Source of the DNA: Lachnospiraceae bacterium
GTDB lineage: Bacteria; Bacillota; Clostridia; Lachnospirales; Lachnospiraceae
Reading direction: 5' to 3'
Assembly (NCBI GenBank): GCA_030531435.1
Contig: JAUNNN010000006.1
Span: forward strand, 1-62,808
DNA: 62,808 nt
Shown: positions 8,946-17,642 of the stretch, piece by piece
Layout: each line of letters starts with the position of its first letter
Position numbering within the stretch: position 1 is the stretch's first letter
Made by a program: the position numbers and the translations under genes
Notes under the pieces: generated by a model
The model's input: the letters and a program-made list of their open reading frames with translations, nothing else
Told to the model about the DNA's origin: nothing
The model's database searches: none

Positions 8946-10221
8946 GTTCCTCATCAGTAGTTGTTTCTTCAGGAAGAAATACTTTAACTTTTTCAATATG
9001 AGTTTTATCCATTGATAAAACACTTAATATAATTCCATCATCAAGTGTGACGGATTCTGAAGGCTCGGGTATATGCTCGAGCTTTTCAATTATAAGACCG
9101 CCAATTGAATCATATTCTTCTGATTCAAATTCTGTTCCAATAGCATTATTTATATCATCAAGTTTCATTGAACCATCAACAATATATTCACGATCATTTA
9201 TTTGCTGGATAAGGTCGTCTTCGTCATCATCATATTCGTCTCTGATTTCTCCAACAATTTCTTCAAGAAGATCTTCTAAGGTTACAAGACCAACAGTTGT
9301 TCCGTATTCATCAAGTACAAAAATCATACTTAAAGAATTCTGTCTCATTTCAACAAGAAGGTCAGATGTTTTCTTGTATTCAAAAGTGAAGTTTGGCTCT
9401 CTCATAAGAGAACGAATATTAAATCCATCGTAATTCTCATAGAAGAGGAAATCCTTCATATTAAGAACTCCGACGATATTGTCAGTAGACTCTTCATATA
9501 CTGGAAGTCTTGTGTATTTCTTCTCAAAGAATATTTCTTTTAATTCATCATATGTTGCATCAACATTTACTGATGACATTTCAATACGTGGAATCATAAC
9601 ATCCTTGGCGCATGAATCACCAAAATCAACCACGTTGTTAATCATTTCTCGCTCTTCAGATTCAATAACTCCATCTTCGTGGCTTGTTTCAACAATAGAA
9701 CGAAGTTCGTATTCTGTTATAGCGGCTCTTGACTCACTTGGATCAACACCAAACATTCGAATGATTACTGAAGAAAGCTTATCAATCACGATTACAACAG
9801 GAGTAAGTATTTTTACAAATAAATAAACTGTACGAGCATATGAAAGACTTAATTCCTCGCTTTTTATTGTGGCAATGTTTTTAGGTGTGATTTCGCCTAC
9901 GATAATAAGTACAAAAGTAAGAACGCCTGTAGCGACTGCAATATACATGCTGCCAAACATTTTTATTGCCATAGTAGTAGTAAGGGCTGAGGCAGACAGA
10001 TTTATTATATTATTCATTATGAGAATTGCACTGAGCATCATTGAACGGTTCTCAAGCATTTTAAGCGCAATAGATGCACGCTTGTCACCCTTCTCATCAA
10101 GAATAGCCTGTAATCTAACTTTATTTACGGCTGTAAGAGCTGTTTCTGCAGAAGAAAAGAATGCAGATGCGAATAAAAGTATTACTAAAATTATAAGTTG
10201 TATGGCACCTTCGGTATCCAA
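8929..10221 (-). CDS. CNNM/CorC-HlyC family transporter (DUF21-CBS-CorC_HlyC)
   Basis: The 430-residue protein has an N-terminal DUF21/CNNM membrane domain with about four helices (starting IQLIILVILLFASAFFSSAE), then a pair of CBS domains around residues 200-325, then a CorC_HlyC domain of ~80 residues and an acidic Glu-rich tail. The family is linked to magnesium or cobalt efflux and resistance; the 'hemolysin' name is historical. I accept a TTG start because AAAGGAG lies ten bases upstream and no ATG or GTG suits the membrane domain. It is transcribed alone and convergently to the zinc-ribbon gene, with which it shares 17 terminal bases. The transported ion is inferred from the family only. 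Confidence 0.88.
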   Translation of the reverse strand: MDTEGAIQLIILVILLFASAFFSSAETALTAVNKVRLQAILDEKGDKRASIALKMLENRSMMLSAILIMNNIINLSASALTTTMAIKMFGSMYIAVATGVLTFVLIIVGEITPKNIATIKSEELSLSYARTVYLFVKILTPVVIVIDKLSSVIIRMFGVDPSESRAAITEYELRSIVETSHEDGVIESEEREMINNVVDFGDSCAKDVMIPRIEMSSVNVDATYDELKEIFFEKKYTRLPVYEESTDNIVGVLNMKDFLFYENYDGFNIRSLMREPNFTFEYKKTSDLLVEMRQNSLSMIFVLDEYGTTVGLVTLEDLLEEIVGEIRDEYDDDEDDLIQQINDREYIVDGSMKLDDINNAIGTEFESEEYDSIGGLIIEKLEHIPEPSESVTLDDGIILSVLSMDKTHIEKVKVFLPEETTTDEEPTEDQ

Positions 10222-10448
10222 AAAAAGTTCACTCCTTTACGAATAAATATTACCAATAATTACATAGAGAAATATTATTAAAATAGGGGGAAAAAGTCAA
10301 GTTTTGTGCGCAGAAGAAATAACACTTGTTACAGTAAAAAAGCATTTATTCTTATGATACTTTGTGTTATTATATGTTGGTCGGAATGCGTATGCTTATA
10401 TGTTACCGACGTGATCTTTCAAAACTTAATAAGAAAGGAAACCGTAAA

Positions 10449-11450
10449 GTGAATAAGGCGTCCAGTACGGGGAGTATAGACAGGAGTACCAGGGTGCGCC
10501 GAATTAAAAGGGTTTTAATTGGATTAGTTTTTATTGCAATATTGCTTCCAACAGTTTTGTGTGTTCTCTTATTTGTAAAAATGAATAAGATGGAACAGCA
10601 AATAAATGAGCTCTCACTTAAGAGAGAACAGTATTCAGTTGTAAATATGGATACGACTTATGTTGTAGCAAATGCATCAGAACCATCCAGTAATGATATA
10701 GTATCAGCCACAGTTGTTAATGAGGATCTCGATGAAGTAGATGAAGTTAAAGAAGAGATTTTAGTGGATGATGACGAAGATGTTTTGGAGGAAGTTACTG
10801 CAGAAGAAAATGCAGATATTACCTTAAAAAGAGTATATCTAACATTTGATGATGGACCAAGCAGTAATACAGCAAAGATACTTGATATATTGAAAGAATA
10901 TGGAGTTAAGGGAACGTTCTTTGTAAATGGAAAAGAATCAGACACTCTTACACCATTATATAAAAGAATTGTTGATGAAGGCCATCAGATAGGAATGCAT
11001 TCGTATACACATAGGTATAGCGAAGTATATGCAAACGAAGATGCATTCATCTACGATTTAGACAGAATTCAGGCATATATATACGAACAGACTGGTGTTC
11101 TGTCAAAGATATACAGATTTCCAGGTGGGGCTTCAAATACTGTGAGCAAGACTCCAGTTTCGCAGTTTGCCGATATACTTGATTCAAGAGGAATCAAATA
11201 TTATGACTGGAATGTTGTATCAGGAGATACTACTTCAACATATGGTATTCCTGCAGATTCCATAATAAGGAACATAATTAATGGAAGTTCAAATCAGGAA
11301 GATGCCATTGTATTAATGCATGACTTACCTGAAAAAGATACAACTGTTGATGCACTTCCAACAGTAATTGAGAAGTTTCTTGAGATGGGAGTTGAAATAC
11401 TTCCAATCGATGAAAATACAATAGAATATCATCAACCATTTGCGATGTAA
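10449..11450 (+). CDS. Membrane-anchored polysaccharide (peptidoglycan) deacetylase, NodB domain
   Basis: From a GTG start the product is 333 residues: a basic N-terminus, one membrane anchor (residues ~22-44), an acidic stalk rich in Asp/Glu/Val, and a C-terminal NodB domain. Motif 1 is TFDDGPS (Asp134, Asp135), motif 2 is HSYTH (His184, His188), and motif 3 is RFPGG. These bind the metal and catalyse removal of N-acetyl groups, most likely from cell-wall N-acetylglucosamine, which commonly gives lysozyme resistance. GTG at 10449 is preferred because AAGAAAGGA lies ten bases upstream; the frame is open further to a TTG at 10362 that has no clear ribosome site. A bactofilin gene follows 22 bases later, hinting at localised wall modification. 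Confidence 0.88.
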   Translation: MNKASSTGSIDRSTRVRRIKRVLIGLVFIAILLPTVLCVLLFVKMNKMEQQINELSLKREQYSVVNMDTTYVVANASEPSSNDIVSATVVNEDLDEVDEVKEEILVDDDEDVLEEVTAEENADITLKRVYLTFDDGPSSNTAKILDILKEYGVKGTFFVNGKESDTLTPLYKRIVDEGHQIGMHSYTHRYSEVYANEDAFIYDLDRIQAYIYEQTGVLSKIYRFPGGASNTVSKTPVSQFADILDSRGIKYYDWNVVSGDTTSTYGIPADSIIRNIINGSSNQEDAIVLMHDLPEKDTTVDALPTVIEKFLEMGVEILPIDENTIEYHQPFAM

Positions 11451-11472
11451 TTAATATTAGGAGGAAGTTTTA

Positions 11473-12333
11473 ATGAGTTTTTTCAAGGATTTCAAAGAGG
11501 ATTTATCACAGGCAGTTAACGAGCTTATGCCAGAAGCAGAAGCACCAGTAGCTCCAGTAGCAGAGCCAGTGGCTGAGCCAGTAGCAGAAAGCACAATCGG
11601 ACAGGATGAGCTTGCTAGCATGCTTAATAATATTGATAGCATAATGGCAGCAGAGCCAGCTCAGGAGCAGGCACCAGTAGTAGAGCCAGTTGCACCTGCA
11701 CCAGCTCCAGCACCTGCACCAACACCAGTAGTTGAGCCTGTATTTGCTCCAGAACCTGTTATTCCAGAAGAGCAGAAAATTCCAATGGCTCCAATTTTTG
11801 GAGAGCCAGATGTTGTTGCAGAACAGCCTATCAATACAGTTAAGAATTTAAAGACAATGGAAACTGGTATTATCATTGAGGGTATGGAAGTTTCTGGTGA
11901 TATTAAATCAGAAGGTTCTCTTGATATTAAGGGTACAGTTAAAGGAAATATTACAATCGAAGGTAAGCTTGATATTACAGGTACTGTTGAAGGTAACTCA
12001 GTTGCTGAAGAAGTATTTGCTGATGGCGCTAAGATTGTTGGTGAAATCAAATGTAATGGTTCAGTTAAGATTGGACAGAGCTCCGTAGTAAGAGGTAATG
12101 TTACAGCAACAGCTGCAGTTCTTGCAGGCGCTGTTAAGGGTGACATCGATGTTCAGGGTCCAGTTATTCTTGATTCAACTGCAATCATTATGGGTAACAT
12201 TAAGTCAAAATCAATTCAGATTAATAATGGTGCTGTTATCGAAGGTCTTTGTTCACAGTGCTATGCTGATGTAAGCCCAATGAGCTTCTTTGGTGAAGAA
12301 AAGCCAGCAAAGGCAACAAAAGCTTCTAAATAA
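11473..12333 (+). CDS. Bactofilin (polymer-forming cytoskeletal protein) with Ala/Pro-rich N-terminal arm
   Basis: The 286-residue protein has a bactofilin domain at residues ~130-260, recognisable from the beta-helix repeat of Gly-Ile/Val-Lys-Gly units (SGDIKSEGSLDIKGTVKGN and following turns). Bactofilins form nucleotide-independent filaments that position cell-wall enzymes. Ahead of it is a low-complexity arm of ~110 residues made of Ala-Pro-Val-Glu repeats, probably unstructured. The gene follows the deacetylase by 22 bases with GGAGGAAG as ribosome site, so the two are probably cotranscribed; the bactofilin could recruit the deacetylase to a particular site. A hairpin follows the stop codon. 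Confidence 0.88.
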   Translation: MSFFKDFKEDLSQAVNELMPEAEAPVAPVAEPVAEPVAESTIGQDELASMLNNIDSIMAAEPAQEQAPVVEPVAPAPAPAPAPTPVVEPVFAPEPVIPEEQKIPMAPIFGEPDVVAEQPINTVKNLKTMETGIIIEGMEVSGDIKSEGSLDIKGTVKGNITIEGKLDITGTVEGNSVAEEVFADGAKIVGEIKCNGSVKIGQSSVVRGNVTATAAVLAGAVKGDIDVQGPVILDSTAIIMGNIKSKSIQINNGAVIEGLCSQCYADVSPMSFFGEEKPAKATKASK

Positions 12334-12345
12334 TGATTAGTATAT

Positions 12346-12382
12346 CCCGTATATAAAGTGATTTATTCGTTTTATATACGGG
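12346..12382 (+). terminator. Probable terminator between bactofilin and pyrH
   Basis: CCCGTATATAAA and TTTATATACGGG form a 12-bp perfect stem with a 13-base loop. The T-run after it is weak (TAATTTTA), so termination may be partial and some pyrH transcription could come by read-through. Confidence 0.6.
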
Positions 12383-12418
12383 TAATTTTATACATGATAA
12401 AAGATTCTGGAGATGAAT

Positions 12419-13114
12419 ATGAAAAGAGTATTACTTAAACTTAGTGGTGAGGCTTTAGCCGGTGAAAAAAAGACAGGTTTTGATGAAGAAACTGTTAGAA
12501 AGGTAGCTCTTCAGGTTAAGACAATTGTTGACGCCGGAACAGAAGTAGGAATCGTTATTGGCGGTGGTAACTTCTGGAGAGGTCGTACAAGCGAAAATAT
12601 TGATCGTACTAAGGCAGATCAGATTGGAATGCTTGCAACAATTATGAACTGCATATACGTTTCTGAAATATTTAGATCTGTTGGAATGATGACAAATATA
12701 TTAACTCCATTTGAATGTGGAAGCTTCACTAAGCTTTTCTCAAAGGATAGAGCTAATAAGTATTTCTCAAAGGGAATGGTAGTATTCTTTGCAGGAGGTA
12801 CAGGACATCCTTATTTCTCAACAGATACAGGTGTTTTATTAAGAGCCATTGAGGTTGAAGCTGAAGGCGTATTACTTGCAAAGGCAATTGATGGTGTATA
12901 TGATTCAGATCCAAAATCAAACCCTAATGCAAAGAAATTTGATGAAATATCAATCGAAGAAGTAATTGAGAAGAAGCTTCAGGTTGTAGACCTTGCTGCA
13001 TCAATTCTTGCAATGGAAAATAAAATGCCAATGTATGTATTCTCACTTAATGAGAAAGACAGCATTATTAATACAATAAATGGCAACTTTAATGGAACAA
13101 AGGTTACAGTTTAA
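12419..13114 (+). CDS. pyrH: UMP kinase
   Basis: Cytoplasmic hexameric UMP kinase of the amino-acid-kinase fold that makes UDP from UMP. Visible motifs are LLKLSGEAL at the N-terminus (phosphate binding), IGGGNFWRGR (substrate loop) and the central FFAGGTGHPYFSTDT. Length (231 residues) is normal. I place the start at the second of two in-frame ATGs (12413 and 12419): GGAG at 12409-12412 would touch the first but lies six bases before the second. It heads the conserved block pyrH-frr-uppS-cdsA-dxr-rseP. Confidence 0.96.
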   Translation: MKRVLLKLSGEALAGEKKTGFDEETVRKVALQVKTIVDAGTEVGIVIGGGNFWRGRTSENIDRTKADQIGMLATIMNCIYVSEIFRSVGMMTNILTPFECGSFTKLFSKDRANKYFSKGMVVFFAGGTGHPYFSTDTGVLLRAIEVEAEGVLLAKAIDGVYDSDPKSNPNAKKFDEISIEEVIEKKLQVVDLAASILAMENKMPMYVFSLNEKDSIINTINGNFNGTKVTV

Positions 13115-13131
13115 ATCACAGGAGATTAGGT

Positions 13132-13686
13132 ATGAACGAGAGAATTAAAGAATACAATGACAAAATGCAGAAGACACTTGACCACTTAGAGTCAGAATTT
13201 GCATCAGTAAGAGCAGGAAGAGCAAATCCTCATGTTCTTGATAAAGTTAAGGTTGATTATTATGGAACTCCAACACCTATTCAGCAGGTTGGTAACTTAT
13301 CAGTTCCAGAACCAAGAATTATCGTTATTCAGCCATGGGAAAAGTCATTACTTAAAGAAATCGAAAAAGCAATTCAGATGTCAGATATCGGAATTAACCC
13401 AACAAATGATGGTTCAGTAATCAGACTTGTATTCCCTGAGTTAACAGAGGAGAGACGTAAAGAGCTCGTTAAGGATGTTAAGAAAAAAGGTGAAAACGAT
13501 AAGGTTGCAATTAGAAACATCAGAAGAGATGGTAATGATGCATTCAAGAAGTTAGCAAAGAGCGATGATATTTCAGAGGATGAAATCAAGCAGCTTGAAG
13601 ACGAGCTTCAGAAAATTACAGATCAGTTTGTAAAGAAGATTGATGAACTTGTTGATTCAAAATCAAAAGAAATCTTAACAGTATAA
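13132..13686 (+). CDS. frr: Ribosome recycling factor
   Basis: The 184-residue protein has the full RRF signature: an N-terminal helix ending in SVRAGRANP, the GTPTPIQQVGNLSVPEPR beta region, and the C-terminal coiled-coil arms with EERRKELVKDVKK. With EF-G it splits post-termination ribosomes so subunits and mRNA can be reused. It lies 17 bases downstream of pyrH, the usual bacterial arrangement. Confidence 0.97.
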   Translation: MNERIKEYNDKMQKTLDHLESEFASVRAGRANPHVLDKVKVDYYGTPTPIQQVGNLSVPEPRIIVIQPWEKSLLKEIEKAIQMSDIGINPTNDGSVIRLVFPELTEERRKELVKDVKKKGENDKVAIRNIRRDGNDAFKKLAKSDDISEDEIKQLEDELQKITDQFVKKIDELVDSKSKEILTV

Positions 13687-13747
13687 TTCATAATAATTTG
13701 GTTCTTGTCAGTTGGCAGGAACCAACTATTATTTGTGAGGATAAAAG

Positions 13748-14464
13748 ATGAATGTTCCAAATCATGTAGCAATTATTCTTGACGGAAATGGAAGATGGGC
13801 TAAATCAAAAGGTATGCCTAGAAATTATGGCCATGTTCAGGGTGCCAAGAATGTTGAAATAATATGTGAAGAAGCTTATAAGATGGGAATTAAATATCTC
13901 ACAGTTTACGCGTTTTCTACTGAAAACTGGAATAGACCTGATGATGAAGTTGAAGCCCTTATGAAGCTTCTTAGAAATTATTTAAAAACATGTGTAAAGA
14001 CAGCAAATAAAAATAAAATGCGCGTCAGAATTATTGGTGATAAGACAAGGCTTGATCAGGATCTTCAGGATTCAATTAAAGAGCTTGAAGAGATGTCAGC
14101 AAAAAATGACGGGCTTAATTTTACTGTTGCACTTAACTATGGAAGTCAGGATGAAATGCTTCGTGCAATGAATTCCATAAAGAATGACATTGCCTCAGGG
14201 AAAATAGAAAATCAGGAAATTACTAAGGAATTATTTGAGTCATATCTTGATACTGCTGAATTACCTGATCCTGATTTACTTATAAGAACTTCTGGGGAAG
14301 AAAGATTATCAAACTTCCTTTTATGGCAGCTTGCATATTCGGAGTTCTATTTTGCAGATGTTCACTGGCCTGATTTTTCTAAGGAAGAATTGGAAAAGGC
14401 TGTAGAGGCATTTAATAGTAGAAATAGACGCTTTGGAAAGACGGATGAACAGCTAAGCAAATAA
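13748..14464 (+). CDS. uppS: Isoprenyl transferase (undecaprenyl diphosphate synthase)
   Basis: The 238-residue cis-prenyltransferase shows the catalytic-Asp motif ILDGNGRWA near the N-terminus, the Tyr-Ala-Phe-Ser-Thr-Glu-Asn-Trp block, and the substrate-binding segments DLLIRTSGEERLSNFLLWQ and SEFYF. It condenses isopentenyl diphosphate onto farnesyl diphosphate to make undecaprenyl diphosphate, the lipid carrier precursor for peptidoglycan and other surface polymers. It lies 61 bases after frr and just ahead of cdsA, both envelope-precursor genes. Confidence 0.95.
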   Translation: MNVPNHVAIILDGNGRWAKSKGMPRNYGHVQGAKNVEIICEEAYKMGIKYLTVYAFSTENWNRPDDEVEALMKLLRNYLKTCVKTANKNKMRVRIIGDKTRLDQDLQDSIKELEEMSAKNDGLNFTVALNYGSQDEMLRAMNSIKNDIASGKIENQEITKELFESYLDTAELPDPDLLIRTSGEERLSNFLLWQLAYSEFYFADVHWPDFSKEELEKAVEAFNSRNRRFGKTDEQLSK

Positions 14465-14478
14465 CAAGGAGAGTCAAG

Positions 14479-15315
14479 GTGAAGCAGAGAGTAATTAGTG
14501 GAATAATTATAGCGGCAGTACTCATATCTTCAGGGTTAATAGGTGGGTTGTATCTATACCTGTTAGTTTTTGCATGTTCACTAATAGGACTTTTTGAATA
14601 TTACAAAGCTACAAGTAATAAAGAAATTACAGTAAAAGATATGCTAAAAACACCTATGTATTTTGCGGCATTTATTTTAACTGTAATTTATTATTTATAT
14701 ATCGCTTATAAAGGAGACAACATTAGTCTTAGATATGTGCTAATTATAGTAGCTGTAGTATTAATAGCTATTTACGTTTTTTCATATCCTAAGTATAAAG
14801 TTTCAGAGCTTTATAATGGATTATTTGGATTTATATACTGCACAGTAATGATGTCGTTTGTTCTTCTTGTTAGAATTATGCCAGGAGAAGGACGTATTTA
14901 TTTCTTTGCGATGTTAATTGGTTCTTCTGTATGCGATGTTTTTGCATATTTTGTTGGAGTAAAATTTGGAAAGCACAGATTGGCACCTGTGCTTAGTCCT
15001 AAAAAATCAATAGAAGGTTCTATTGGTGGAATATTAGGCTCAGTATTTGTAGCGTTCCTTTTAGGACTTGTAGTACTTGATAAAATACTTTATAAACCAG
15101 GGTATACAGTTCAGCTAATGATTCTTTGTTTCTTCGCGTCCATAGTATCCCAGATAGGTGATTTATTTGCATCTGGAATAAAAAGAGAGCATGAAATAAA
15201 AGATTATGGCAATTTGATTCCAGGTCATGGTGGAATAATTGACAGAATGGACAGTATGATTTATTCGGCGCCAGTTGTATATATTGTAGCAACTCTGCTT
15301 CTGGCTTATTTTTAA
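14479..15315 (+). CDS. cdsA: Phosphatidate cytidylyltransferase
   Basis: The 278-residue integral membrane enzyme has about eight hydrophobic segments and the family signature near the C-terminus: SQIGDLFASGIKR followed by KDYGNLIPGHGGIIDRMDS. It makes CDP-diacylglycerol from phosphatidic acid and CTP, the branch point for phospholipid synthesis. It starts with GTG, with AAGGAGAG upstream. It sits between uppS and dxr as in most Firmicutes. Confidence 0.95.
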   Translation: MKQRVISGIIIAAVLISSGLIGGLYLYLLVFACSLIGLFEYYKATSNKEITVKDMLKTPMYFAAFILTVIYYLYIAYKGDNISLRYVLIIVAVVLIAIYVFSYPKYKVSELYNGLFGFIYCTVMMSFVLLVRIMPGEGRIYFFAMLIGSSVCDVFAYFVGVKFGKHRLAPVLSPKKSIEGSIGGILGSVFVAFLLGLVVLDKILYKPGYTVQLMILCFFASIVSQIGDLFASGIKREHEIKDYGNLIPGHGGIIDRMDSMIYSAPVVYIVATLLLAYF

Positions 15316-15332
15316 AATAAGAGGATATTTTA

Positions 15333-16481
15333 ATGAAAAATTTGGCAGTTCTTGGCTCAACAGGCTCAATTGGTACACAGACTCTTGATATAGTAAGAGC
15401 AAACAGTAATGAGCTTTGTGTAAAGGTTTTAGCAGCTGGGTCAAATGTTGATTTAATTGAAAAACAGATACGTGAATTTAAACCAGAGGTTGCTGTTTTA
15501 TTTGATAAAAATAAAGCAGAAGAACTTAAGGTTAAAGTTTCTGACATAAATGTAAAAGTACTTTCTGGTATGGAAGGTATGATAGAGGCTGCAAGATACG
15601 AAGGAACAGATACAGTTGTTACTTCTATGGTAGGTATGATAGGTATTAAACCTACGATTGCAGCAATTAATGCTGGAAAAGACATTGCTCTTGCAAATAA
15701 GGAAACACTAGTTACAGCAGGTCATATTATTATGCCACTTATTAAGGAAAAGAATGTGGCATTACTTCCTGTTGATTCAGAACACAGTGCAATTTTCCAG
15801 TCAATGAATGGAGAAAATAAAAAGAGAATTTCAAAAATTCTTCTTACTGCATCAGGCGGACCATTTAGAGGAAAATCATATGATGACCTTAAGACAATGA
15901 CTGTTGAGGATGCTCTTAAACATCCTAACTGGGCAATGGGAAGAAAGATTACAATAGATTCAGCATCCTTAGTAAACAAAGGTCTTGAAGTTATGGAGGC
16001 CAAGTGGTTATTTGATGTTGATTATGATGATATAGAAGTTGTTATACATCCACAAAGTATCATCCATTCAATGGTTGAATATGTAGACGGAGCAATTATT
16101 GCAGAGCTTGGTATGCCTGATATGAAGTTGCCTATACAGTATGCACTATTCTATCCAGACAGAGTGCCACTTGATACTAAGAGAGTCAATTTCTTTGATT
16201 TAAAGGAAATGACATTTGAAAAGCCTGATATGGATACGTTTAGAGGATTAAGACTTGCCCTTGATGCAGCAAAGGCAGGCGGAAGTATGCCAACAGTATT
16301 CAATGCAGCAAATGAGGAAGCTGTAGCAGCATTCCTTGATAAAAAGATTGGATTCCTTGATATATATAATATTATCGAGAACGCAATGGATAGCCATAGC
16401 GTAATCAAGAATCCTGATATTAATGAAATTCTTGGCGTTGAGAATGATGTCAGAATTAAAATAAAAGAGAGATTTATATGA
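15333..16481 (+). CDS. dxr: 1-deoxy-D-xylulose 5-phosphate reductoisomerase
   Basis: The 382-residue cytoplasmic enzyme starts with an NADPH-binding motif (LGSTGSIG). It carries ANKETLV, the metal- and substrate-binding PVDSEHSAIFQ, the loop TASGGPFRG, and NKGLEVMEA. It converts DXP to 2-C-methyl-D-erythritol 4-phosphate in the non-mevalonate isoprenoid pathway. ispG, a later enzyme of the same pathway, is at 23230, beyond an inserted module. The stop overlaps the rseP start by four bases. Confidence 0.96.
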   Translation: MKNLAVLGSTGSIGTQTLDIVRANSNELCVKVLAAGSNVDLIEKQIREFKPEVAVLFDKNKAEELKVKVSDINVKVLSGMEGMIEAARYEGTDTVVTSMVGMIGIKPTIAAINAGKDIALANKETLVTAGHIIMPLIKEKNVALLPVDSEHSAIFQSMNGENKKRISKILLTASGGPFRGKSYDDLKTMTVEDALKHPNWAMGRKITIDSASLVNKGLEVMEAKWLFDVDYDDIEVVIHPQSIIHSMVEYVDGAIIAELGMPDMKLPIQYALFYPDRVPLDTKRVNFFDLKEMTFEKPDMDTFRGLRLALDAAKAGGSMPTVFNAANEEAVAAFLDKKIGFLDIYNIIENAMDSHSVIKNPDINEILGVENDVRIKIKERFI

Positions 16482-17521
16482 TTTTAAAATATGTACTAGC
16501 AATCATTATGATTTGTGTTATCGTGCTTGTTCATGAAACTGGTCATTATCTGATTGCAAGAATGAATGGAATAGTAGCAAAAGAATTTTTTATTGGTATT
16601 GGACCTACTATTTGGAAAAAGCAGAAAGGTGAAACACTTTTCTCAGTGAAGGCATTTCCTTTTGGCGGTGCCTGTGTGTTTGGAAATGAAGAAGATGTTG
16701 AGGATCCATCAACTAATTCTTATTTATCAGCAAATGTATGGGCAAGAATTGCGACTATTTTTGCTGGCCCTTTCTTTAATTTTTTATTAGCGTTTGTGTG
16801 TTCACTATTTGTAATAGGAGCAACAGGTTATACAGGTACAACGGTTGTTGAAGTAACTAAAGGTTCTCCTGCTGAAGAAGCAGGTTTACAACCTGGAGAT
16901 CTTATTACTCGATTTGATGGTGCGAAGGTTTATATGTATGGAGAAATCACTTTCGCTACTATGTACAACAATGGAGAGCCTGTAGAAGTAGTATATAAAA
17001 GAGCTGGAAAAACCTATCATACAACTGTAGTTCCAAAGTATGATGAGGATTATAAGAGAATGATGATAGGTATTACATTCTCAGCAGGAGATACTAAGCC
17101 TACAGCTCTTGAAACAATAAAATACAGTTATGCCAATGTAAGATACTGGATTAAGCTCTCTGTTCAGAGTATTAAGATGTTATTTACAGGTATTGTTTCT
17201 GTAAATGATTTATCTGGTCCTGTAGGCGTTGCAAATATGGTATCTGATGTATATGACGAAGCATCAGGTTATGGAATCAGGGTTGTAATTTATTCATTAC
17301 TTGATTTTGCCATTTTAATAACTGCAAACCTTGGAGTAATGAATTTACTTCCATTCCCTGCACTGGATGGTGGAAAGCTTATATTCCTTTTCATTGAAGC
17401 TATAAGAAAGAAGCCTGTTAACCGTGAAGTTGAAGGTATGATAAGTTTTATTGGAGTTGTTTTATTACTTCTACTTATGGTTTTTGTAATGTACAACGAT
17501 ATAAGAAAAATATTTATGTAA
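16478..17521 (+). CDS. rseP: Site-2-type intramembrane zinc metalloprotease (RseP/RasP)
   Basis: The 347-residue membrane protein has the zinc motif HETGH (HExxH) in the first helix, a PDZ domain around residues 115-190 (SPAEEAGLQPGDLI) and a second metal site, LLPFPALDGGK, in the C-terminal membrane part. The family cleaves transmembrane segments of anti-sigma factors, divisome proteins or signal peptides. Translation is coupled to dxr by an ATGA overlap. It is the last gene before a terminator and the inserted kinase module; ispG and polC, its usual neighbours in clostridia, come 5.7 kb later. Confidence 0.94.
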   Translation: MILKYVLAIIMICVIVLVHETGHYLIARMNGIVAKEFFIGIGPTIWKKQKGETLFSVKAFPFGGACVFGNEEDVEDPSTNSYLSANVWARIATIFAGPFFNFLLAFVCSLFVIGATGYTGTTVVEVTKGSPAEEAGLQPGDLITRFDGAKVYMYGEITFATMYNNGEPVEVVYKRAGKTYHTTVVPKYDEDYKRMMIGITFSAGDTKPTALETIKYSYANVRYWIKLSVQSIKMLFTGIVSVNDLSGPVGVANMVSDVYDEASGYGIRVVIYSLLDFAILITANLGVMNLLPFPALDGGKLIFLFIEAIRKKPVNREVEGMISFIGVVLLLLLMVFVMYNDIRKIFM

Positions 17522-17542
17522 ACCACATTAAAATAAAGTTTA

Positions 17543-17572
17543 TTGACAAAAAGAACTGTGCTGTAATAATAT
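17543..17572 (+). promoter_or_regulatory. Promoter for the kinase/surface-protein module, overlapping the rseP terminator
   Basis: A consensus -35 TTGACA (17543-17548) and -10 TAATAT (17567-17572) are 18 bases apart. The -10 lies in the loop and the spacer in the left arm of the hairpin that ends the rseP transcript. Start would be near 17579, giving a ~65-base leader before the kinase ATG at 17643. Confidence 0.7.
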
Positions 17573-17590
17573 GATTAAGCACAGTTTTTT
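17554..17590 (+). terminator. Intrinsic terminator after rseP
   Basis: AACTGTGCT and AGCACAGTT form a perfect 9-bp stem with a 15-base loop, running directly into TTTT. It lies 33 bases after the rseP stop and separates the conserved operon from the module that follows. Confidence 0.8.
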
Positions 17591-17642
17591 CATTTCACTT
17601 AAAATCCAACATTATTAACAAAGACATGCAGACAGGAGCTAT

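Noticed and set aside
11661-12146. Long open frame on the minus strand inside the bactofilin gene
   Set aside because: It is the complement of Ala/Pro/Val-rich and repeat codons; its product is low-complexity Ser/Thr/Pro/Gly and has no ribosome site.
15020-15685. Minus-strand open frame across cdsA and dxr
   Set aside because: Both plus-strand genes have full family motifs; the antisense frame has neither ribosome site nor recognisable protein features.
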